The position numbers and the translations under genes were made by a program. Below the pieces are notes generated by a model. That model saw only the letters and a list, made by a program, of their open reading frames with translations, was not told the DNA's origin and did no database searches. A stretch of DNA of 6,307 bases from DASWHD01 sp036393335 (GTDB lineage: Bacteria > CG2-30-53-67 > CG2-30-70-394), in assembly GCA_036393335.1 (NCBI GenBank), contig DASWHD010000255.1, positions 1 through 6,307 of the forward strand, given 5' to 3'. Positions 1 to 5,038 of the stretch are shown piece after piece. Every line of letters begins with the position of its first letter. Positions within the stretch are counted from its first letter, which is position 1.

Positions 1-1
1 C

Positions 2-175
2 GGCATCCAGCTCTGCACCGAGGTGGGGGACAACAACACCCGCCACCTCCTGGAGGAGATCCTCGAGTCGGAGGAGGAGCACGTGGACTGGCTCGAGGCC
101 CAGCTCGAGCTGATCGAGCAGGTGGGCGAGCAGAACTACCTCGCCCAGCAGATCAAGGAGGACGAGGACGGGTAA
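2..175 (+). CDS. bfr: Bacterioferritin, C-terminal part (5' end outside window)
   Basis: This is the last 57 codons of a ferritin-like gene, open from the left edge to TAA at 173-175. The protein stores iron in the cytoplasm as a 24-subunit haem-containing shell, oxidising Fe(II) at a di-iron centre. What is visible is the fourth helix and tail. The segment EEEHVDWLE carries the Glu and His that, in bacterioferritins, are di-iron (ferroxidase) ligands of helix D (E127 and H130 in E. coli numbering). It is followed by the family's typical ending, a Leu-rich helix and a QNYLAQQI segment. The tail is slightly longer and more acidic (KEDEDG) than usual. The terminator about 80 bases downstream closes this unit, and a multicopper oxidase follows on the same strand. 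Identity as bacterioferritin rather than another ferritin rests on these C-terminal motifs alone, but the match is strong. Confidence 0.93.
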   Translation, partial: GIQLCTEVGDNNTRHLLEEILESEEEHVDWLEAQLELIEQVGEQNYLAQQIKEDEDG

Positions 176-253
176 CTGATTTCTACCACCGGCGCGCCGA
201 TCGGACGCGTTCCAGAAACAACGACAGTCAGCGGCCAGCGGCCTTGAGCCCCG

Positions 254-293
254 AGCCCGCGGCGGACCACCCGGTCGGCCGCGGGCTTTTTTT
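254..293 (+). terminator. Intrinsic terminator after bfr
   Basis: A perfect 10-bp GC-rich stem pairs 254-263 with 278-287. It continues inward after one G-G mismatch with GACC (265-268) against GGTC (273-276), closing on a 4-base loop. A run of seven T (287-293) follows. This is a textbook Rho-independent terminator. It lies between bfr and the oxidase gene, and its T run ends only 18 bases before the oxidase Shine-Dalgarno sequence. Confidence 0.88.
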
Positions 294-322
294 CACTGTT
301 TGTCAATCGCAAGGAGGATCCC

Positions 323-1414
323 ATGGCAGGTAACAAGACGCTTATTCCCCTTCTCGCATCGGTGGCCATCGCCTCATGGACGGCGGTGGCGCACGCCGCT
401 CCCGGGGCGACCCGTACCTACTGGATCGCGGCGGACGAGGTGGTGTGGGACTACGCCCCGTCCTTCCCCACCAACCCGATGACCGGCGAGGCGTTCACCG
501 AGCCACAAAGGGTATTCGTCGAGGAGGGCATCGGCCGGAAATATCTCAAGGCCCTCTATCGTGAGTACACGCCCCAATGGCAGGCCGCCGTGGAGCGCAG
601 CCCGGAGGAGCGGCTCCTCCTCGGCACCCTGGGGCCGATCCTCCGCGCCGAGGTGGGCGACACCCTCGTCGTGCACTTCCGCAACAACACGCGCTTTCCC
701 GTTAGCATGCATCCGCACGGTGTGTTCTACGACAAGGGCTCCGAGGGTGCGCCTTATGAGGACGACACCGACCTCAAGGCCGACGACGCGGTCGCCCCGG
801 GCGACACCCATACCTACGTCTGGCCAGTGCCGAGGCGCGCCGGCCCCGGCCCCAACGACCCGAGCTCCATCGCCTGGATCTACCACTCCCATACGGACGA
901 GCCTGCGGACACTAATGCCGGGTTGATCGGTCCCATCATCATCACGGCCAAGGGGGGCGCACGCGCGGACGCGACGCCCAAGGACGTGGACCGGGAATTC
1001 GTCTCCCTGTTCAGCGTCTTCGACGAGAATGCCAGCCCCTACCTCGACGTGAACCAGGCGGCGTGCAGCAGCGGTCCCTGTGACCCGGAGGACGAGGGCT
1101 TCCAGGAGAGCAACCTGATGCACGGCATCAACGGGCTGCTCTGGGGAAACAACCGGGGCTACACCATGCGCGTGGGGGAACGGGTGCGCTGGTACATCAT
1201 CGCCATGGGCACGGAGGTGGACCTGCACACGCCGCACTGGCACGGCGTCACCCTCCTCCACAACGGCCACCGCCTGGACGTGGCCGAGGTGCTCCCCGCC
1301 GCCACTAAGACGTTCGATCTCGAGGCCGACAACGCCGGCACCTGGATGTTCCATTGCCACGTCAATGACCACCTGGAGGCGGGCATGATGACCACCTTCA
1401 CGATCCTGCCCTGA
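323..1414 (+). CDS. Exported two-domain multicopper oxidase, ceruloplasmin-like
   Basis: This 363-residue protein is predicted to oxidise a one-electron donor (Fe(II), Cu(I), or a phenol or amine) and reduce oxygen to water outside the cytoplasm. Residues 1-25 form a Sec-type signal peptide with a hydrophobic core and an AHA|A cleavage site. Cupredoxin domain 1 holds HPHG (130-133) and HSH (188-190). Domain 2 holds HTPHWHG (302-308) and HCHVNDHLEAGM (344-355). Together these supply the whole copper set: type 1 H302, C345, H350, M355; type 2 H130, H305; type 3 H132, H188, H190, H307, H344, H346. Domain 1 has no Cys at a type 1 site, so blue copper sits only in domain 2. Two-domain oxidases of this class are known to work as homotrimers with the trinuclear cluster between subunits. 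The stretch around FQESNLMHGING (260-271) resembles ceruloplasmin and hephaestin. C248 and C253 may form a disulfide. The start is supported by AAGGAGG (311-317) five bases before ATG. Substrate cannot be read from sequence; its position behind bfr makes ferroxidase a reasonable guess. Confidence 0.92.
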   Translation: MAGNKTLIPLLASVAIASWTAVAHAAPGATRTYWIAADEVVWDYAPSFPTNPMTGEAFTEPQRVFVEEGIGRKYLKALYREYTPQWQAAVERSPEERLLLGTLGPILRAEVGDTLVVHFRNNTRFPVSMHPHGVFYDKGSEGAPYEDDTDLKADDAVAPGDTHTYVWPVPRRAGPGPNDPSSIAWIYHSHTDEPADTNAGLIGPIIITAKGGARADATPKDVDREFVSLFSVFDENASPYLDVNQAACSSGPCDPEDEGFQESNLMHGINGLLWGNNRGYTMRVGERVRWYIIAMGTEVDLHTPHWHGVTLLHNGHRLDVAEVLPAATKTFDLEADNAGTWMFHCHVNDHLEAGMMTTFTILP

Positions 1415-1461
1415 CCCCTCTTGTGAACGGCCGAGGCCGAAGGCAGAGAAAGAGAAAAGCC

Positions 1462-2664
1462 ATGCCCGCGAACCGGAGAAAGAGGTTGTGGGAGCTGGAT
1501 GGACGGTACCACTGCGCCGTGATCGGCACCTGCCTCACCCTGACGGAGCTGCATAAGATCGGCCGCAGGGCGCGCATCCGGGACGCGAGAAGGCTGAGTG
1601 ACTATGAGCTCCATACCGTGTTCGTAGGGGGCGCGGACAGGCCCACCCCTCACCTACGGGTCGTGAATAAGGCGCTCGATGCCAAGTTCCGGCGGGCGGT
1701 CCGACGGTTCGCTACCGCGGAGACGCAGGCGGACCTGGCGCTCCTTTGGGAGGAGGCGGCGGCGGAGGGAGGGGTCACCGGCGCGTTCTGGGCGCTGCTC
1801 ACCCACCCGGTGGCCACCGAGGCCCTGAGGGAGCGGGTCCACGGCGAGGTGCACATGCTTTCCCACCTCACCGGCGCCACCACCCGGGCCGACATGCGCC
1901 GGCTCCACGAGCTTGAGGAGCGGTGCGCTCATCAGGAGCAGGAGCTGGTGGCGGCCAAGGCCATCGCCGGCCGGCGGTTGGAGGAGCGCGACGCGTTAAT
2001 CCGCGGCCTGCGGGCGCAGGTCGAGGAGAGCGGCAGTTTACGGACCCGCCTGCGTACCAGCGAGAGGCAGCTTGCCGCCCTGGAGAGCGGCGCCAAGCTC
2101 CATACCCTGCAAGTGGAGGTCGCGGCCCTCCAGGGCCGGCTCGCCAGCGCCACCCGCACCGCGGAGCGGGGTGAGGAGAGGGTGGCGGTGTTGGGTCAGC
2201 ATCTCCAGCAACGCGACGCCGAGATCGCCCGTCTGCGTGCCGAGCTGGCGGTTCACGGCACGGAGCTGAGGAGCCTGGAAGAGGAGGTGCAGGTGTTGCT
2301 CCAAGGGGAGTGCAGCGACGAGTGCGAGGGCCATGATGGAAGCCGTTGCACTCGGTTCGACCTGTGTCGGCGCCGCATCCTCTACGTGGGCGGCCGGGTC
2401 CATCTGACGGCCCATTGCCGGGCGCTGGTGGAGCGTCACAACGGCGAGTTCCTCCATCACGACGGCGGCGTGGAGGAGCGAGGCGGCCGGCTGGACGAGG
2501 TGGTCTCTGGCGCCGATGCCATCGTCTGTCCCCTGGACTGTGTCAGCCACGATGCAGTCCGGCGCATCCGCCGTCTATGCCAGCGATACGCCAAGCAATG
2601 CATCTTATTGCGCAGCACCGGCCTCTCCTCCTTCGCCCGGGCCTTGCGGGACGTGGCGGCGTGA
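1462..2664 (+). CDS. DUF2325 domain protein with coiled coil and Cys clusters
   Basis: This 400-residue cytoplasmic protein has unknown biochemical function. Three parts are visible. Residues 1-60 form a basic N-terminal module with YHCAVIGTCL (H17, C18, C24), which could bind a metal. Residues about 145-280 are rich in Leu, Glu, Arg and Gln in a heptad-like pattern and should form a long coiled coil, so the protein is probably oligomeric. A linker then carries four Cys (C284, C288, C296, C302). Residues 306-395 form the DUF2325 domain, recognised by ILYVGGR, FLHHDGG, ADAIVCPLDCVSH and LLRSTGLSSFARAL, with C319, C356, C360, C373 and C380. There is no signal peptide or membrane segment. The gene follows the oxidase by 47 bases on the same strand with no clear terminator between, so cotranscription is likely. 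ATG 1462 has only a weak purine-rich leader. A GTG at 1423 would add 13 basic residues but has no ribosome binding site. The DUF2325 assignment is firm; a redox or metal-sensing role is only inference from the cysteines. Confidence 0.88.
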   Translation: MPANRRKRLWELDGRYHCAVIGTCLTLTELHKIGRRARIRDARRLSDYELHTVFVGGADRPTPHLRVVNKALDAKFRRAVRRFATAETQADLALLWEEAAAEGGVTGAFWALLTHPVATEALRERVHGEVHMLSHLTGATTRADMRRLHELEERCAHQEQELVAAKAIAGRRLEERDALIRGLRAQVEESGSLRTRLRTSERQLAALESGAKLHTLQVEVAALQGRLASATRTAERGEERVAVLGQHLQQRDAEIARLRAELAVHGTELRSLEEEVQVLLQGECSDECEGHDGSRCTRFDLCRRRILYVGGRVHLTAHCRALVERHNGEFLHHDGGVEERGGRLDEVVSGADAIVCPLDCVSHDAVRRIRRLCQRYAKQCILLRSTGLSSFARALRDVAA

Positions 2665-2703
2665 AACCAATGTCCAGCGCGGCCTCCTCCCCTCGTTGGG
2701 CCT

Positions 2704-2734
2704 GGCCCCGGGCGGACGGCAGCCGCCCGCGGCC
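2704..2734 (+). terminator. GC-rich hairpin 40 bases after the DUF2325 gene
   Basis: Bases 2704-2707 pair with 2731-2734 and, after one C-C mismatch, 2709-2715 pair with 2723-2729 around a 7-base loop. There is no real T run after it (only two T at 2737-2738), so it is not a standard intrinsic terminator. GGCCCC at 2731-2736 can instead pair with GGGGCC at 2754-2759, giving an alternative hairpin that excludes part of the first. It may protect the mRNA 3' end or assist termination at the C-rich tract that follows. Confidence 0.4.
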
Positions 2735-2760
2735 CCTTGATCGGTGACCCGCGGGGGCCT

Positions 2761-2900
2761 GATATCCCTCCCAAACACCCTGACTGAACGCCGCCGAGGC
2801 TGCGATCCTTAGGCAACCCACCCGGTCCTTCCCCTCATCCACAAGGAATCACCCCCCCCACCCAACCGTCCGGCGCAAATCCCCCGACCCCCAGTCCGAC
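2761..2900 (+). terminator. C-rich, G-poor tract: candidate Rho-dependent terminator
   Basis: In these 140 bases I count 68 C and 23 G on the + strand, about three to one. The tract includes an unbroken run of eight C at 2852-2859 and several other CCC to CCCCC runs. Unstructured RNA of high C and low G is the known hallmark of Rho-loading (rut) sites. Its place after the DUF2325 gene and just before a fresh promoter fits a transcription boundary. It shows no coding signature on either strand that I would trust. The composition is seen directly; the terminator role is inferred. Confidence 0.38.
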
Positions 2901-2917
2901 AGGCCGGTAAGGCGAAA

Positions 2918-2947
2918 TTAAGACAAAGACTATCCGCCTGCTATACT
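2918..2947 (+). promoter_or_regulatory. Sigma70-type promoter for the 74-residue protein gene
   Basis: The -10 element TATACT (2942-2947) matches five of six consensus bases. TTAAGA (2918-2923) matches four of six -35 bases, and the spacer is 18 bp. The surroundings (2915-2950) are clearly more A+T-rich than the flanks. Transcription would start near 2954, giving a leader of about 50 bases before ATG 3007. Confidence 0.5.
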
Positions 2948-2966
2948 AAAGCCACGTCTTGCTAAT

Positions 2967-2984
2967 CAGGCCATTTCAGGCCTG
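2967..2984 (+). other. Small hairpin in the 5' leader
   Basis: CAGGCC (2967-2972) pairs with GGCCTG (2979-2984) around a 6-base loop. It lies between the predicted transcription start and the ribosome binding site at 2995-3000, leaving that site free. It could stabilise the 5' end of the mRNA. It is short enough to be chance. Confidence 0.3.
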
Positions 2985-3006
2985 TCTCACTTGAGAGGAG
3001 CCTGCC

Positions 3007-3231
3007 ATGCCCCACATCACCTGCACCCTCGACCCGATCTCCATGACCGACATTCGCGACCCGACGGGTCACCCGTTCGTGCACGAGGGTCACGGCGAAG
3101 ACGAGATCACCGTCTACTTCGAGAACGAGGCCAATCGCCGCGCCTATCTGGCCACCCCTGTACAGCACCCCTGCCAGGACATCGGCGTCGACATGAGCAA
3201 CACCACCGAGGAGGGGATCGACAACGGCTGA
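3007..3231 (+). CDS. Small acidic protein of unknown function (74 aa)
   Basis: I do not recognise this protein. Reality as a gene is supported by GAGGAG (2995-3000) six bases before ATG, a good promoter upstream, and a long hairpin just past the stop. The product has 14 Asp/Glu against three Arg and no Lys, so its pI should be low. It has no signal peptide or membrane segment and is probably soluble and cytoplasmic. It carries two Cys (C6, C56) and five His, three of them clustered at H22, H26 and H29. A likely beta strand (EITVYFENEANRRAYL, 33-48) is followed by a PVQHPCQD turn (51-58). The tail is short and polar. Its own promoter and terminator-like flanks suggest a monocistronic transcript. 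It could be a small metal-binding or protein-interaction factor, but nothing visible decides this. Confidence 0.78.
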   Translation: MPHITCTLDPISMTDIRDPTGHPFVHEGHGEDEITVYFENEANRRAYLATPVQHPCQDIGVDMSNTTEEGIDNG

Positions 3232-3241
3232 GCTATTCACG

Positions 3242-3279
3242 CGACCGGGCGCGGAGGCACATCCTCCGCGGGCCGGTCG
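3242..3279. terminator. Long hairpin between convergent genes
   Basis: CGACCGG (3242-3248) pairs with CCGGTCG (3273-3279). After a small G versus GG internal loop, CGCGGAGG (3250-3257) pairs with CCTCCGCG (3263-3270) around a 5-base loop, for 15 bp in all. It sits 10 bases past the stop of the 74-residue gene and about 30 bases past the stop of the convergent LOG gene. No T run follows on either strand. It is probably a shared 3'-end structure that blocks decay or read-through in both directions. Confidence 0.55.
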
Positions 3280-3308
3280 GCGGTACGCGTGACGCAGCCA
3301 CGTCGGAA

Positions 3309-3980
3309 TTATTGCGCCTCGCGGCGATTGTTGTCGTGTAGCCGGAGGTGGCAGCGGCGGTGCTCCAGAACAATCGAGAGCACCTCTTCCGGCGAGTCGG
3401 CGAGACAGAGGAGCGAGAGGTCTTTCGCGTCGACACAGCCAGTTGCAAGGACTGTCTCGCCAAGCCATTGGATCAGCCCGCGCCAATAGCCGGCGCCGTA
3501 AAGCACCACGGGGAACGTGCGGATCTTCTCGGTCTGCACCAGGGTGAGAGACTCGAATAGCTCGTCGAGGGTGCCGAAGCCGCCGGGGAAGATGATGAAG
3601 GCGGCGGCGTACTTCACGAACATCAGCTTGCGCACGAAGAAGTAGCGGAAGTCGAGGCTGATGTCCTGGTAGCGGTTGGGAACCTGCTCACGCGGCAGGT
3701 CGATGTTCAGCCCGACCGACTTGGAACCATTGCCGTAGGCCCCCTTGTTCGCCCCCTCCATGATCCCCGGCCCGCCGCCGGTGATCACCGCGAAGCCCGC
3801 GGCGCTGAGCTGGGCGGCGACCTCCTCGGCTGCTTGGTAGTGGGGTGACTGCGGGCCGAGGCGCGAGCTGCCGAAGATGGTCACCGCGTGGCCGAGGTCG
3901 TGCAACGACTCGAACCCGTCCACGAGCTCCGACTGGATGCGGAAGATCCGCCAGGTATCGGTGCTCCGCAGGTCTTCCAT
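3309..3980 (-). CDS. LOG-family protein (TIGR00730 Rossmann fold)
   Basis: This 223-residue cytoplasmic protein belongs to the family once misnamed lysine decarboxylase. Characterised members are phosphoribohydrolases that release a free base from a nucleoside 5'-monophosphate, including cytokinin riboside monophosphate. Seen here are FGSSR (36-40), GGGPGIMEGANKGA (68-81), RKLM (117-120) and the signature PGGFGTLDE (132-140), which supplies phosphate-binding glycines and the catalytic Glu, with R117 the usual partner. All key residues are present and the length is normal or slightly long. ATG at 3980 is chosen because AGGAG lies seven bases upstream on this strand. The frame stays open to an ATG at 4088, but that 36-residue extension is not family-like and would overlap the leader of the divergent methyltransferase gene. 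A weak promoter candidate on this strand is TTGCGA (4065-4060) with TAGCCT (4041-4036), 18 bp apart. The gene converges with the 74-residue gene. The real substrate in this organism is unknown. Confidence 0.92.
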   Translation of the reverse strand: MEDLRSTDTWRIFRIQSELVDGFESLHDLGHAVTIFGSSRLGPQSPHYQAAEEVAAQLSAAGFAVITGGGPGIMEGANKGAYGNGSKSVGLNIDLPREQVPNRYQDISLDFRYFFVRKLMFVKYAAAFIIFPGGFGTLDELFESLTLVQTEKIRTFPVVLYGAGYWRGLIQWLGETVLATGCVDAKDLSLLCLADSPEEVLSIVLEHRRCHLRLHDNNRREAQ

Positions 3981-4055
3981 CGAGTCGCTCCTATCCCGTG
4001 CAACCACCGCGAGTGGGCTGCCTTGAACCGCGGTCAGGCTACACACGACGGTGAC

Positions 4056-4085
4056 GGGGTCGCAAATGGACGCGAATGGGGTCGC
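4056..4085 (+). repeat. Short direct repeats in the divergent intergenic region
   Basis: GGGGTCGC occurs at 4056-4063 and again at 4078-4085, exactly 22 bp or two helical turns apart. Between and overlapping them, CGCAAATGG (4061-4069) and CGCGAATGG (4071-4079) are near-copies 10 bp apart. They lie 26-55 bases upstream of the -35 region of the methyltransferase promoter. Regular helical phasing is what an operator would show, but the units are short and GC-rich, so chance is possible. Confidence 0.3.
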
Positions 4086-4110
4086 CACGACTTCTTCGCC
4101 ATGGCACTAC

Positions 4111-4140
4111 TTCAATCGGTGCCGCGCAGACTCGTATACT
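4111..4140 (+). promoter_or_regulatory. Candidate promoter of the restriction-modification operon
   Basis: TATACT at 4135-4140 is a five-of-six -10 element. TTCAAT at 4111-4116 is a weak -35 match (three of six) with an 18-bp spacer. Transcription would start near 4147, only about 16 bases before ATG 4163, so the leader is short but still includes AGGAG at 4152-4156. The -10 overlaps the palindrome GTATAC (4134-4139). A weak -35 would fit a promoter that needs help or is repressed, though this is inference. Confidence 0.42.
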
Positions 4141-4162
4141 CCCCTCCGGTCAGGAGACGTCG

Positions 4163-5038
4163 ATGGATTTTGTGCGCGAGCCCTCTCCCACGGTTCCCCT
4201 CACCCTGCTGGAGTCCACTGTGGTTCAAGGGGACTCGGCCGCGGTCCTTGGGAGTCTGCCGGAGGGAGTCTTCCGCTGCTGCGTCACCTCCCCTCCCTAC
4301 TGGGGCCTCCGGGACTACGGCGTGGCGGGGCAGATCGGGGCGGAGGAGGAGCCCGCCGACTACATCAACCGGCTGGTCGCGGTCTTCGATCAGGTCCGCC
4401 GCGTGCTCTGTGACGACGGCACCCTGTGGCTGAACGTGGGGGACAGCTACACCAGCGGCAACCGTGGCTATCGCGCACCCGACAAGAAAAACCCCGTGCG
4501 CGCCATGACGTACCGCGCCAGGACCCCGGGCGGGTTGAAACCGAAGGACCTCGTCGGCGTGCCATGGCGCCTTGCCTTCGCCTTGCAAGAGGCCGGTTGG
4601 TACCTGCGCAGCGACATCATTTGGGAAAAGCCCAATTGCATGCCCGAGAGCGTGAAGGACCGACCGACCCGCTCCCACGAGTACCTCTTCCTGTTCTCCA
4701 AGTCGTTGAAGTACTACTACGACTCGGAGAGCATCCGAGAGTCGAACGGCCGCAACCGGCGTACCGTCTGGCCAATCCCCACCGAGCCGTTCCCGGGCGC
4801 CCACTTCGCCACCTTTCCGCCGCAACTCGTCGAACCCTGCGTCCTCGCCGGGAGTGTGCCGGGCGACTGGGTGCTCGACCCCTTCTTTGGTGCCGGAACG
4901 GTGGGGGTGGTGTGCGAGCAGCAGGCGCGCAACTACGTCGGCATCGAGCTGAATCCGGAATACGTAAGTCTCGCCACCGAACGCATCCACGCAACAGAGC
5001 GCTTGCTGTTTACGTTCGACCGTAGGGTGGCCACGTGA
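4163..5038 (+). CDS. Type II DNA methyltransferase, beta class, probably N4-cytosine
   Basis: This 291-residue enzyme transfers a methyl group from S-adenosylmethionine to a DNA base, protecting host sites from the partner endonuclease encoded next to it. Catalytic motif IV is TSPPYW (42-47), the form typical of N4-cytosine enzymes; most N6-adenine enzymes have DPPY. Motif I, DPFFGAGT (239-246), and the acidic motif II in GIELNPEY (260-267) lie near the C-terminus. This IV-before-I order defines the beta class. Also present are LRSDIIWEKPN (148-158) and SHEYLFLFSKS (171-181), both usual in the family. FATFPPQLVEPC (215-226) precedes motif I. The stretch from 181 to 200, where relatives often carry a long variable insert thought to help in target recognition, is very short here. 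ATG 4163 is chosen for AGGAG six bases upstream; an in-frame ATG at 4076 adds 29 residues with no family look. The stop overlaps the endonuclease start. Confidence 0.93.
   Translation: MDFVREPSPTVPLTLLESTVVQGDSAAVLGSLPEGVFRCCVTSPPYWGLRDYGVAGQIGAEEEPADYINRLVAVFDQVRRVLCDDGTLWLNVGDSYTSGNRGYRAPDKKNPVRAMTYRARTPGGLKPKDLVGVPWRLAFALQEAGWYLRSDIIWEKPNCMPESVKDRPTRSHEYLFLFSKSLKYYYDSESIRESNGRNRRTVWPIPTEPFPGAHFATFPPQLVEPCVLAGSVPGDWVLDPFFGAGTVGVVCEQQARNYVGIELNPEYVSLATERIHATERLLFTFDRRVAT

Noticed and set aside
374..1372. Long open frame of 332 codons on the - strand, opposite the oxidase gene
   Set aside because: It lies wholly antisense to a gene with unmistakable copper motifs, its product looks like no family, and such frames are expected opposite GC-rich coding DNA.
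1423..1461. GTG 1423 as start of the DUF2325 protein, adding 13 residues
   Set aside because: No Shine-Dalgarno sequence precedes it, and the added residues are a low-complexity basic stretch. ATG 1462 begins right before the recognisable N-terminal module.
3981..4088. Longer LOG-family protein starting at 4088 on the - strand
   Set aside because: AGGAG sits seven bases before ATG 3980, and the extra 36 residues are not part of the family fold.
4076..4162. Longer methyltransferase starting at ATG 4076
   Set aside because: The candidate promoter and AGGAG lie between 4111 and 4156, so the transcript would begin after 4076, and the extra residues have no family look.
4112..4990. Open frame of 292 codons on the - strand, opposite the methyltransferase gene
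   Set aside because: It is antisense to clear catalytic motifs, has no ribosome binding site, and its composition is that of a GC-rich shadow frame.
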